A stretch of 64,000 nucleotides of DNA from Trametes villosa (taxonomy: Eukaryota > Basidiomycota > Agaricomycetes > Polyporales > Polyporaceae), in assembly GCA_002964805.2 (NCBI GenBank), contig PUDQ02000066.1, positions 372,001 to 436,000 of the forward strand. Reading direction: 5' to 3'. The notes beneath the pieces are model-generated. The model searched no databases and was not told where the DNA came from. It worked only from the letters and a program-made list of their open reading frames with translations. Each line of letters begins with the position of its first letter. Position 1 is the stretch's first letter. Both the position numbers and the translations under genes were made by a program. This document shows positions 22,391-34,112 of the stretch, piece after piece.

Positions 22391-24506
22391 CTACAAACTC
22401 TTGAGGAAAGTAGTGACATCCCTGTGGGTCGCGCCACCCTCGTCCCACTCGCGGTGCACCCGCTCCCGCAGAGCGAGCAGCCGCTCCCGCCTCTGCGCGC
22501 CGTCCTCGCCGAACGCCTTCGTGAGCACCTCCCGGACCTCCGCCTTGATGGCCTCAAACGTGCCCGTCGGCGTCTTGCCGTTCCGGTAGATCGGTTTCAG
22601 GCCGAGGCCGGAGCGGACCTCGATGAGCTCGTACCCGGTCTGCAGCGTCTCAGCCAGCTGGATCGCGTTGAGCGGCTGGTCGGCGATGAAGGGCCAGATG
22701 ATCCTAGAAGCAGGAATTTGTTAGTGTACCGGTAGCACACGGCAGGGGTGGGACATACTGAGGAACGCCGGCGTGGATGGCCTCCATCACGCTGTTGTGT
22801 CCGCCGTGTGAGACGAACCAGCCCGTGGCCTGGAGTGCTCCTTCAGTACAACATTTGTGTGAAGTAGAGGCTTGGACAAACCGGGTGGTCCAAGATCATC
22901 TGCTGGGGAGTCCACGGGGAGATGATACCCTTGCCGTAGGCCTTGACCCTCTCCAGGACATCGTCGGGGACGGCGGCGAATGGAGACGCCCTGGCCAGAA
23001 TCTATGGCAGAGCTACCGTTAGTCCCGCCAACCTCGACGTCAATGCGAAACGAGAAACTCACAAACGGCACCCCGAGCTCCATCGCGGCGTCAAGGATAG
23101 CCCACAGCCTCTCTGGGTGGTGCGCCGGCCAGAAGATCGTTCCCAAAGAGATCTGAGCGGCGGTCGGGTGAGCTGGAGCATCAACCTGAAGACGGACCAT
23201 CACTCACGTAAAGGACGGAGTGCTTGCCCAACGTCTTCAACGAGTTGTCGAGGAGCGCCTCGATCTCCTCCGCCTCTGCCGACTGCGTCTTCTCGGTCTT
23301 GGATGCTTCGGCGCCCGAGGGGAAGAGTGGCCCGCAGACGTACGCCGGGCGGTTGGTCTCCCCAAACCAGGTCCTGACAGCAGCAATCGGCTCGGGCTCG
23401 AAGGACTCGGTGCTGTACATCAGGACGCCGTCGGCTGCTTGGAACCACCTGTCGATAGTGTAAGGAATTCTGCGGGGATCTGGCGACGAGAACGGATGCG
23501 CACTCGTGGACGTATGGGAACACATGAATCAAGACCTCGTCCGGAAGATCGAACTGATATCCGCGATGAGTCGTGTCTACCGCGGGGGCGCCAAGCGGGC
23601 GGGCTCACCTCTTGGGGGAAGTACTCATAGTCGTACATCGGCGGGAACCCCGCGATACGGACAACGTCGCCCGTCGTTCCTTTACCCCATGTGATCTTGT
23701 GCCAGCGCTGTCAGCTTGCTATTACACGTAACGAGTGTTCAAATGCAGACCTTCGTGGCGGCTTCGGCGAACGAGGTGCCACTACGAGCCGCCTCCGCCT
23801 CCACCTTCAGACGCAGGTTGCCCCTCCCGCCGAACTTCTCGGGTGCCCAGAACCAGAACATCTCGGACGTGGCCCCGGAGTGCCACATGATGAGCTTGAT
23901 AGACTCCCCGCTGACATCCCTGATGTGCTTGAACGGCAGCACGGCGAACATCTACGCAGTGTCAGCCTTCGCGCTCGAAGCGTCAGCATGGACTCATACT
24001 GACATCGATGATGACAACGCTTGGCTTCGGGAGCCCGGAGAAAACAGTGCCAGTCTTCCGGCAGGTCACCGGCTCCTGTGCGACAAGCTTCGCCCATGCC
24101 TCCTTGAAGTTCTCGTCCGTGTCGGGGGACGAGATCATGCCCAGTGCGGGACCGACGGTAATAGTCCTGAAGCCAAAACGCGTTAGATGGTATTGGTCGC
24201 TGCGGACAGTTGAAGGCTGTAAACGAAACGCGTACCTGATACGCTTGGCGAGCTCCTCCTCGCCGGGCTTGAAGTTACGCGCGAGCTCGTTGTTGAGGCG
24301 GTCGTAAAAGCCATCGTGCATGAAGAATGTCACTTGGACAGGGTGCAGCCTCAAAAAGCGCGTAAGAAGAATCGCCATGGGGCGGGCGTGTCCTGGACGG
24401 TGCCGCGCGGATGCATCAGTGCCAACTCGATGATATCCAGCAATACAAACGTACCCCATGCCGAGTAAGCGAACGCGACGATGTGCTTTTGAGGCAGGTC
24501 AGACAT
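22391..24506 (-). CDS. UDP-glycosyltransferase (GT1 family), paralog B
   Basis: Same fold, exon pattern and predicted reaction as the other window paralogs. The start is MSDLPQKHIVAFAYSAWG; an intron precedes GHARPMAILL, as in all five copies. Diagnostic parts are HPVQVTFFMHDGFYDRL near the N terminus, the block around PAYVCGPLFPSGAEASK, the sugar-nucleotide site ATGWFVSHGGHNSVMEA and ADQPLNAIQ, and the C terminus DVTTFLKSL. It has HGGHNS, closest of the five to the classic HxGxNS signature. The promoter resembles that of UGT-C. Confidence 0.88.
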
Positions 24507-25923
24507 ATCTAGAGGTGTAAACGTTAACGGTGAAGGTTTGGAGAGGGGTATGGCGAGGGTGGTGAGAGCTCCCCCTTCAAGAGCGGTATCTATACCCCTG
24601 CAAGCGTCTACTGGAAACGGGATGGAGTTAATGCCATTGCTTGTCAAGGGCGCTGACCGCCGAATGCAATCGCATTCTCATCAGGAGCGGTTCGCCTGCT
24701 TCCCACAGCGCATCAGGGCTGTGTCAAGGTACAGACCGCGCCCACGCCGATCTGACGCTGACGAACGACAACCGGCCTCCAGCCGGCCTCGCATAGAACG
24801 GCGGCACCGGTAAGTACAAGGCAGGAGTCCGTCGGAATCGGCACCGTCTCGTAAGGCGCGGAGCAAGGAAGCGGCGTGGCTGCTGGCGAAGTTGCCGTCT
24901 GAACGCGCAAGGCGTACTGCACCCTCGGAACCATCTATCACTAACAGTAAGTAAGTTTGTTTCGTACGCCCATCAGGATGTGCATCGTACTGCGCGCTAA
25001 CTTTGTCTAGGGGGCGTTCCCCGAGCTGTGCAGGTGCCAGCTGTCGCGCCCCATCTGCATGCAACTCCGTTAGAGGGAATATGATCGGCCCCTGCCATGG
25101 AGTAGATGGTGGTCAGCGATCACTGAAATTCTTCTCAGGCGGCAGCGAGCCCGAGAGCATACATAGGCAGCCACTCACTCTGGCATCCGTTAACGCTTAG
25201 CCCGCTCAGCCGTGATGCGCTCGTGTCGTAGTGTCCAAGGATCTATGGCCCAAAGGGAATGGCTCAACACGAAATGCTTGGGGTCGCGGTGGCAGGCGCT
25301 CCGTATGGCGAGCCCACAGAGTCGCTTCCGCGTTCATCTCCGAAAGCTATACCCCCTTTCGGTGAGACAGGGTGGAGGCAGTCCGCTCCCGCCAATTGTA
25401 CGAGGCTTTCTCCCTCGCTCCGAGCGGCACGGTGGTGGTGTCTTGTGCTTATTCATCTAACTGATGGTACTGAGCATAGACCTTCAGATATACGCCAGCG
25501 GCACTTGTCACGGTCGTAGGGTAAGCATGCAGTGTAGGAAAGTAGCAAACAAGAGGATCGTGGTCGGGAACAAGCCTCTTGGCGGAGCTAAGCGCCCTTC
25601 TCGGCGGTCAGTGAATTCGTGAAAGTCCCAAAGTAGAAGGTGTAGTATTCACTTCGAATGCTCACCGGGGTCGCCGCTCACATGAGCACACTGGAGTATC
25701 ACTAGGCTTCAGGGAAGCTGTGAAATAGAGAAAAAATATAGCCTATTCGTCACTCTCTTGAATACGACCGTCACTCGTTCTGGGTGGGACTGTACGGAAC
25801 TCAATGGCACGAGACTGGTATGACTGGGGACTACGGAAGGACTCCCGGTATTCAAAACATACACTTTCCGCCAGGTTTAAACAGGATAACGACGCAGCAA
25901 GACCAGGGGTATCAGACAGGGTA
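24507..25923. other. UGT-B promoter and UGT-C 3' flank
   Basis: About 1.4 kb between tandem UGT genes. The part next to UGT-B carries the shared core promoter (24586-24609) and an upstream block shared with UGT-C (about 24691-24750: TTCCCACAGCG, GGCTGTGTCAA, ACCGCGCCCA). The remainder (about 24950-25740) shows no gene or recognisable repeat. Confidence 0.45.
24586..24609 (-). promoter_or_regulatory. UGT-B core promoter: AGACGCTTGC plus TATAGATAC
   Basis: On the minus strand AGACGCTTGC (24609-24600) is followed five bases later by TATAGATAC (24594-24586), about 80 bases upstream of the ATG at 24506. The element pair recurs before UGT-A and UGT-C. Confidence 0.65.
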
Positions 25924-28020
25924 TCACAAGCTCTGAAGGAACGCAGTAACGTCCCTGAGGGACGAGCCACCTTCCTCCCAATCACCAACGACTTGCTCGC
26001 GAAGGGCGAGCAGCCTCTCCCGCTTCTTCGCCCCATCCTCCCCGAAAGCCCTCGTGAGAACATCGCGCACCTCTGCCTTCAGTGCGTCGATCGTGCCCAC
26101 CGGCTTCTTGCCATTCCGGTAGATTGGGTGCAGGCCGTCCGAGCCGGTACGGACTTCGAGGAGCTCATACGCGATCTGGAGCGTCTCAGACATGTAAACT
26201 GCATTGAGCGGCTGGTCTGCGAGAAAAGGCCATAGAATCCTGCAAACGCATCAGGGGGGTCGGCGCTGCGTGCCGAGGATTTGCTTACTGAGGGACGCCG
26301 GCATGTACTGCTTCCATGACGCCATTGTGGCCTCCGTGAGCAATAAACCAGCCGGTGGCCTGCACATCATTGCATTAGGGCGCAATCCGGTAGTAGCGAG
26401 GTATACGACGAACCGGGTGGTCAAGAATTAACTGCTGAGGCGTCCAAGCAGAGATGATTCCCTTGCCGTACGCCGCTACCTTGGCCAGGATGTCGTCCGG
26501 GACGGTAGAGAGCGGGGATGCTTTGCTCAGGATCTATGGTGGGGCTCTACTTACTCTCCGTAACGTTGGAGGGAAGGGGTCTCACTTACGAAAGGGATCC
26601 CAAGGTCCATGATCACCTCCAAAACAGCCCACAGCTTCTCCGGAGACTTGGACGGCCAGAATATGGAGCCGAAAGAGATCTAGATTGAGGTTAGAGTCGT
26701 CGTTTGTGCGTCGACCGAAGGCCCTGCTTACGTAGAGTAGTGAGTGCTTGCCCGACGTCTTGAGCGTGGCGTCCAGCAGGGTCTGGATGGCCTCCGCCTC
26801 CGGCGAGAGCGTCTTCTCGTTCTTGGACGCCTCAGACCCGGTGGGGAAGAGTGGCCCACAGATGTATGCCTGACGGCCAGTCTCAGCGTACCAGGCTTTC
26901 ACCGCGGCTGTGCTCTCTGGCTCGAACGACTCGGAGCTGAAGAGCAGGATGCCGTCGCTGCCCTCCAGCGCTCTACCGAAGGATAGTTGTGAGCTGCAAA
27001 CCACGACATAGGAAGGGTTTAGGCGCGTACTCATAAACATAAGGATGCAGATTGAGAAGAAGGCTGTAGTCCAAATCGAACTAACGAGTGGGGGCGGTTT
27101 AATGCGTCGTGCAGGATGCCATAAGCAGGAGGACATACCTCCTGGGGGTAGTGCTCGTAGTCGTACATCGGTGGGAATGCAGGGATACGTACAATGTCTC
27201 CCTGCGTCCCCCATGTCATCTTTATGCGCCGACCGCGTCAATAAATTTCACGGCATGTGTATAGCTTCACAACATACCTTTTGGAGGATCTCGGTATACG
27301 AGCCGCCAGTACGACGCGCTTCCTCTTCCGCCTTCAAGCGGAAATTGCCTTTCCCACCAACTTTTTCGGGGCCCCAGAACCAGAACAGCTCATAGTTGAG
27401 CGCAGGGTGCCACGTATAGATCTTGATGGTGTTGCTGCTGATTTCCTTGATCGATTTGAACGGGTGTACCGCGAACATCTGCATAACATTAATCTCTGCA
27501 TTCAATATGCACAACCGTCTGAAACTCACGTCGATAATGACAGCGCGTGGCTTCGGCAGAGCGGCGTGGACTATCAGCGTCTTGAGACAGGTGACGGGCT
27601 CCTCGGCAACGAGCTTCTCCCAGGCCAACTTGAAGTTATCATCTGTTTCGCGAGAAAAGAGAAAGTCGGCCTGGCCGATAGTGATAACCCTAACACATAA
27701 CAGCAGGTCAAGTCAGCTATGGCTGGGGGAGGCGAGGGAAAAGGTTTACCGGATACGCTTGGCGTACTCTTCCTCGCCCAGCTCGAAGCTTCGGGCGAGC
27801 TCGGTCTGGATGCGGTCGAAGAACGCATCGTACGAGAGCAGCGTCACCTGGACTGGGTGTAGCCTCACAAACCGCGACACGAGGATTGTGAGCGGACGTG
27901 CGTGCCCTGAAAACCCGGACGTAAAAGCGTTAGTAACCGGAGTGCACGTCGAGCATGAGTGAACGTACCCCAGGCCTGAACTGGGAAAGCGACGATGTGC
28001 TTCAGGGCGGGGTCGCTCAT
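25924..28020 (-). CDS. UDP-glycosyltransferase (GT1 family), paralog C
   Basis: Starts MSDPALKHIVAFPVQAWG and continues after an intron with GHARPLTILVSRFVRL. Visible parts are HPVQVTLLSYDAFFDRI, an internal YIWHPALNYELFWFWGPEK segment, the substrate-site region SSESFEPESTAAVKAWY, and ATGWFIAHGGHNGVMEA with ADQPLNAVY. It ends DVTAFLQSL at the stop at 25924. It lies head to tail between UGT-B and UGT-D. Introns fall at the same positions as in the other copies, so the genes arose by duplication of an intron-containing ancestor. The acceptor substrate is unknown. Confidence 0.88.
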
Positions 28021-28769
28021 GTTCGCAGAGTTAATCGCTGGCGGGGTTGTGAGGAGGATGCGTAGCTGCTGGTTCAAGCGTCGATTGGGAGACGAGTATC
28101 TATACTCTCGCAAGCGTCTGTTGGAAACACTCTGCCAGCGCCATCTGCTTCCGTGTACGCTGTTGAACGCTTAAACGCAATACCGCCGCCAACGGAAGCA
28201 TTCATGGCAAGTACAGTAAGACAGAGTCTTCGCTTCTTCCCACAGCGTAACGAGGCTGTGTCAACTTGAAGGTGCACAGAGGTGCACACCGCGCCCATGC
28301 TGACAAATTCAAATGCGAGATGAACCGGACTTAAGATTGAGGTGATTCCTAGCATACCGTATAACCCAGGCCAATACAAGGGATAAGGGTGGCAGACTCA
28401 GCCTGTTCTCGTAAAGTGTGTGGTCGTGGATTGAAGCCAAGGCGGAATTACGCGTCCATGCTCGGGGACGTCCCGAGTTGCCGACCCATGCGTGATATCG
28501 GATGACGCCGCTGCCGTCCCAGGATGGCAAGTGTAGTGTTCGCCTGCACCTCGTGCTGTGTCGCAGGCATGACTTAAAGTCGTTCAGAAATGTCAGTCAA
28601 ACACTCTGAGTCTAACTGGTTATTATTATCAACCACTGGCATGTTGTCGGCAACCGTCCGATGTTGGCATGCGTAACAAAAATCATCTACATTCTGACGA
28701 CCGAAACTATTCAGACATACATCCGTACTACAAGTTCCTTACCGCTTGCGGGGGCGTACCGCCGTCACA
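28021..28769. other. UGT-C promoter and UGT-D 3' flank
   Basis: Carries the shared UGT core promoter (28096-28119) and the upstream block shared with UGT-B (about 28231-28310). The part nearer UGT-D shows no gene or repeat. Confidence 0.45.
28096..28119 (-). promoter_or_regulatory. UGT-C core promoter: AGACGCTTGC plus TATAGATAC
   Basis: On the minus strand AGACGCTTGC (28119-28110) is followed five bases later by TATAGATAC (28104-28096), about 76 bases before the ATG at 28020. Spacing is identical to UGT-B. Confidence 0.65.
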
Positions 28770-30865
28770 TTATAGACTCTGCAGGAAGGCGGTGAGGTCC
28801 TTGCGCGATGAGCCACCCTCCGCCCAGTCGCCGATAACCCGCTCGCGGAGGGTAAGGAGCCGCTCCCGCTTCTGCGCCCCGTCCTCGCCGAATGCCTTCT
28901 CGAACACGTCCCGAACCTCCGCCTTCAGCGCGTCGATCGTGCCCACCGGCGTCTTGCCGTTGCGGAAGATCTTGCGCAGGCCGGGGCCGGTGCGGGCCTC
29001 AAGAAGCTCGTACCCGACCTGGAGCGTCTCGGCCAGGTAGATCGCGTTGAGCGGCTGGTCTCCCACGAACGGCCACACGATCCTGGAGAGTGTGTCAGCT
29101 AGGGCGACGTCGCGCGCAAGGAAACTTCGCTTACTGAGGGACGCCGGCGTGGACCGCCTCCAAGACGCCGTTCTGTCCACCATGAGCGATGAACCAGCCG
29201 GTAGCCTGTGCGTGGCCGCATAAGCGATATATCATCGAGAGGGAGAAAGGCGCAAACTCACCGGGTGGCTGAGGATGGTCTGCTGGGGCGTCCAGGAGGA
29301 AATGATGGCTTTGCCGTACGCCTTCACCTTCGCCTCGACGTCGTCCGGGATAGTGGCGAAGGGAGACGCCTTGCTCAAGATCTACCACATGTCAGTGACG
29401 TTCTGGAACACGGCCAATGCGAGGCAGAGGGCCCACTCACGAAAGGAATGCCACGCTCTATGATCACATCTAGGACGGCCCACAGCTGCTCGGGGCGCTT
29501 GGTCGGCCAGAATTGAGCGCCGAAGGATATCTAGATGTCGCGTGAGACTAGCCATTCGCAAGAGATGGAAACCAAACTCACGTAGATCAGGGAATGCTTT
29601 CCCGACGTCTTGAGTGTGGCGTCAAGCAGCGCCTGTATCTCAGCCGCATCCGGCGACGTGTTGATCTCCTTGGACGCCAGGGGGCCAGTCGGGAGGAGCG
29701 GTCCTACGGCGTATGCCGGGCGTTTGCTCTCCGCGTACCACGCCTTCACCGCGGCGACGCTCTCCGGCTCAAAGGATGCAGAGCTGTGCAGGATGATCCC
29801 ATCGCTCTTCTCGAGTAGCCTACAGGGTGTGTCAGAAGGGGATGTCACTCCAGTCACACAACAAACGCACTCGTGGACATGCGGGACAACATCAACGAAG
29901 AAGGCTCCCTGGGTCTCAAGCTGAAGGACAGTAACAGGTGAGTGGTTGTTCTAGAGAAGCGACGAGCGGGTGGGCGTACCTCCTGCGGGTAATACTCATA
30001 ATCGTACGTCGGCGGGAACCCGGGGATGCGCACGACGTCGCCATTGAGGCCCAACGCGAGCTGATCCCAGTCATGTCAGCGCATAAAAAAACTAAACAGA
30101 TGGGAGCGAAGTATACCTTCGACACTATCTCGGCGTACGGCTTGCCAGTAGTGCGCGCTTCCTCTTCCGCCTTCAGGCGGAGGTTGCCCCTGCCGCCGAA
30201 CTTTTCGGGGCCCCAAAAATGGAACGTCTCGTAGGTGGAAGCCGGGTGCCACACATAAACCTTCACGGAGTCCCCGCTGACCGCCTTGATGGTCTTGAAC
30301 GTGGCCACGGCGAATAGCTGTGCGGCATCAGCATCTGAGTAGTCCGCTGGACGGAGCAAGATGAGTCTTTACTCACGTCGATGATCACCGCGTGCGGCTT
30401 CTGGAACGGGTCGAAGTGCTCCTTGTTCAAGACGCATGCCACGGGCTGCTCAGCAACGAGCTCCTCCCAGGTCTTCTTGAAGTTCTCCTCACTCTCGGGG
30501 GACGTGAAGAAGTCGGCGGGGCCGATGGTGAAAGTCCTGAGGGAAGTTGCGTCAGGCCGGCTGTGAGAGGATGTCCGAGCTCGAAGCATGGCGACATACC
30601 TGATCCGCTTAGCGTAGAGCTCCTCGCCGGCCTCGAAGTTGCGCGCCAGTTCCTCATTGATGCGCTTGTAGAGCTGGTCGTGGACGAGGAACGTCACTTG
30701 GACGGAGTGCAACTTCACGAGCCGCGAGACCAGGACGGCAAGGGGACGTGCATGACCTGGAAACCTTGCGTGTTAGCTCATGCTGATGCTGAGGCGGCCG
30801 GAGAAGAACGTACCCCAGGACTGGTACGCGAAAACGACGATGTGCTTCTCGGGTGAGTCGGCCAT
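28770..30865 (-). CDS. UDP-glycosyltransferase (GT1 family), paralog D
   Basis: Closest to UGT-A. It starts MADSPEKHIVVFAYQSWG, then after an intron GHARPLAVLVSRLVKL and HSVQVTFLVHDQLYKRI. It shares with UGT-A the segments TIGPADFFTSPESEENFKK and NKEHFDPFQKPHAVIID, with few changes. The sugar-nucleotide region reads ATGWFIAHGGQNGVLEA and GDQPLNAIY; it ends DLTAFLQSL. The intron corresponding to the GC-AG intron of UGT-A has a normal GT donor here. The upstream 170 bases match the UGT-A promoter. A and D therefore look like the most recent pair, although they are now 15 kb apart and in opposite orientation. Confidence 0.88.
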
Positions 30866-31927
30866 GTTGGTGAAGGTAGTCGATGCTGTAGATGCTGGAA
30901 GAGGGTGCTGTGTTGGTGTTGGTGCTGGTGCTGTCGAATGCATTCGCTCGCAGAGGGGTTTTTCTACCACAGCAAGCGTCTAACGGGTCCAAGTTGGGCT
31001 CCCACTGGTGGTGAAAAGCGGTGCGTTCCAAGGCCACCTCCCGGCTTCGAGACGGCGTTGCCGCGACATCCTGCGTTGTTCCTGCGACCTGCAGGATCAC
31101 GAGCTTCTGCCAAGGGACACATACATCGAGTTCGCTGACTAACGATTCAGCGAATATTAACTTCGGCTGTATGGAACCTCTGAGCACGACACAGTGGAGA
31201 CTTGAGATGCTTTGTCAGACGCACCGGAGCGTGTGTAGACGGCACGGCTTGCGTGAATCGCCAGTCGGCGCGGTCTTGTAGCTCGTCATGCCTCAGTTTG
31301 CTAGAGCACTAGCACTCTCAATAGACGTCGAGCGTCCGCACATGCTTTTGCGTTCATGTTGTGCAACGTGCGTGGTTAGGCGAGCCTGGCAGTTGCGGCA
31401 GCCCCTAGCCTGAGTACCCCCGAATTTGACGCACAAGGCGCACTGATGGAAGACGTTTAGCATTAGAATTGTCACCGGTGAGGTCCCATGATGGCCCTTA
31501 CGTAGCAGTTTCATGTATTTAGCTCGCGACTGGAGGCGCGAGCAGTGAGCACCCATAACGCCATACGCGGGCGATGTGGTGGTTGGTTGTTAAAGGGGGT
31601 CAGGCCGTTGGCGCCCATGGCTTGGCACACTAGCCGAGCACGACCACCGTGCGCGGCATGGCATACCAAGGCGATTCTCCGATCTCCTCTGTACGTTCAA
31701 CATCCCCATCGTCAGACATGCTAGCTGCACGGGGTGCAGACCACATGCACTCGCTCCGATCGAGTCATGTACTGGTACAGGGTATCACATTGCGCTAGCG
31801 TCTATGAGCGGGGGTTACTACGACGTCTACGGCACTCTACAAACAAACGTCCTACATATCCGGCCCTCCTACAAATCCACCTGAAACCGAAGACGTCTCT
31901 GAGACAGCCCAAGCCTCCGAGTCAGAG
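30866..31927. other. UGT-D promoter and UGT-E 3' flank
   Basis: The UGT-D side carries the promoter block shared with UGT-A (30971-31140). From about 31150 to 31927 no gene or recognisable repeat was seen. Confidence 0.45.
30971..31140 (-). repeat. UGT-D promoter block shared with UGT-A
   Basis: The reverse complement aligns with 13087-13270 over nearly its whole length. It includes the AGACGCTTGC word (30981-30972). The TATAGATAC word is not preserved here; the bases after the decamer read TGTGGTAGAAA. Confidence 0.8.
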
Positions 31928-34046
31928 TCAGAGGCTCTCGAGGAACGCCCGGACGTCGCGGTGCGCCACGCCACCCTCCTCCCACTCGTGCGTGACCGCG
32001 TGCTGGAGCGCCTTGAGCCGCTCGCGCTTCTCCGCGCCGTCGGGCCCGTACGCCTTCGTGAGTACGTCGCGCGCCTCGGCCTGGATGGCCTCGATCGTGC
32101 CGACCGGCGTGCGCCCGTTGCGGTAGATGGTGTGCAGGCCCGCGGGGCCCGTGCGCACCTCGATGAGCTCGTAGCCAACCTTGAGCTGCTCGGAGATGTG
32201 CACGGCGTTGAGCGGCTGGTCGCCGCCAAAGGGCCAGAGAATGCTGTGCAGCCATTAGTAAGATCCACAGATCGACGCGAAGTGGGTCCCGTGCAGCACT
32301 TACAAGGGTACACCGGCGCTGACAGACTCGGTCACACCGTTGTGGCCGCCGTGAGAGAGGAACCAGCCAGTCGCCTGTAAAATCACGACATGTGAGAATT
32401 GGTCAGCGGGATGGAAGCAATTTTCTTACGGGGTGCTCGAGAATCGTCTGCTGAGGGGACCAGGGTGACAGCAGACCCTTGCCGTAGGCCTTCACCTTCT
32501 CCTTGACCTCGTCCGGCACGGTCGCCAGCGGCGAAGCATGACTAAGGATCTACAAACAGGATTTTGTGAGTACTGGGGCTGGATAGCGCAAGAAGTACTA
32601 GAATGACGCACGAAGGGGATGTTGAGCTCCATCACGACGTCGAGCACCGCCCAAATCTTCTCCGGCGTCTTGACCGGCCAGAAGAGGGAGCCAAAGCCGA
32701 TCTGCAGGACCCAAAACTCAGCGTCATCCGCGCACGCAAAGAAGCCGCAAATGAAACGTACGTAGAGCAAGGACTTCTCGCCCGCAGTCTTCAGAGTGTT
32801 ATCAAGGAACTCCTGGATAGCGACCGACTCGGTCGACTGTTGCTTCTCCTTCGCGGTCGCAGTCGCCGAGTCAGGGGGCAGCAGGGGGCCGACGGTGAAG
32901 ACAGGCCGTCCGGTTTCCGCATACCAACCGCGGAAAGCGGCAACAGCCTCCGGCTCGTATGGCTCCGGAGTAATGAGGAAAGCCCCATCGGAAGCCTCGA
33001 ACGTCCTGAGAGGCATGAGATGTGAGCGTTCCCGCGACATGCGAATCAAGCGAATGTACACACGAGTAGACGTGAGGGAAGACGTTGATTCCAATATCTT
33101 GTGGGATAGGGAACTGCCTCTACTATGAGGGCCCGGCGGAGCGAGTGGGACAGGGGAAAACTTACGTCCTGCGGGTAGTACTCAAAGTCGTACATGGGCG
33201 GCAGTCCAGGGACCTTGACAACGTTGCCCTTGGGTATGAAGGCAAGCTGCGGACCACGCCAGATGTCAGATGTCGGGTTACAGCTGGTGACAACGTCTCT
33301 AACGATAGACTGCGCACCTCGATGGCTACCTCATCGTACGGCCGGCTGGTTCGCGCGACTTCTGCCTCGATCTTGGCCGCGAGATTTCCACGGCCGCCTA
33401 GCTTCTCAGGGCCGAAGAGGTAGAAGCCGGCGTAGGTCGAGCCGCACATCCATGAGTAGATCTTCACAGACTTTCCGCTAATCTTCTTAATCGCACGGAC
33501 GGGCTCAACGCCGAAGAGCTGTGCATGTCATCCAAGACGGTCAGCATGGCACGGGGATAATTGAGCGGGAGGCGCCTACGTCGACGATAACGGCCTTGGG
33601 CTTCGGCAAGGCCTCAAACTGAGTTCCCGTTTTCGCGCACACGACCGCCTCCGCGGAGTCTATCTTCTGCCAAAACGCCTCGAATACGGAGTCGATGCCG
33701 TTGAACGCGAAACCCTCCGAGTCGCCAAGGGACACCACCCTGTATGGTGAGGGTGAATAAACCAGACCCAAATTCGGCGAAGACGTGAGCCTACCTGATC
33801 CTCTTAGCGAACTCTTCTTCGCCAGGCACGAAGCTCCGCGCCAGCTCTGACACGGCGCGATCATAGAACAAGTTCGTGGAGAGCAAGGTCACGTTGATGT
33901 TGCGCAGCTTGACCAAACGAGCAGCGAGGTTGATCAGCGGACGGGCGTGACCTAGAATAAAGTAAGTCACAGTGCAAATATCGTGGCGCGGCGGAACACG
34001 CACCCCAAGCCTGGTAGGGAAAGGCGACGATGTGCGGCGTGGTCAT
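31928..34046 (-). CDS. UDP-glycosyltransferase (GT1 family), paralog E (divergent)
   Basis: The outermost and most divergent copy. It starts MTTPHIVAFPYQAWG; after an intron comes GHARPLINLAARLVKL and RNINVTLLSTNLFYDRA. The donor-site region reads ATGWFLSHGGHNGVTES and GGDQPLNAVH, and it ends DVRAFLESL. The middle region differs most, for example ITPEPYEPEAVAAFRGWY and PVFTVGPLLPPD, so a different acceptor is likely. Its promoter has a TATATATA box but not the AGACGCTTGC word. The start at 34046 is preferred over an upstream in-frame frame because the other paralogs begin at the same place. Confidence 0.86.
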
Positions 34047-34102
34047 GATTGTGCTGTGTGGATGATGAGGGCGATGGGTAGGGAGCGGGGATTCCAACAG
34101 AG

Positions 34103-34112
34103 GTATATATAC
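34103..34112 (-). promoter_or_regulatory. UGT-E TATA box
   Basis: Minus-strand GTATATATAC about 57 bases upstream of the UGT-E start codon, a usual distance for a fungal TATA box with a short leader. Confidence 0.55.
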
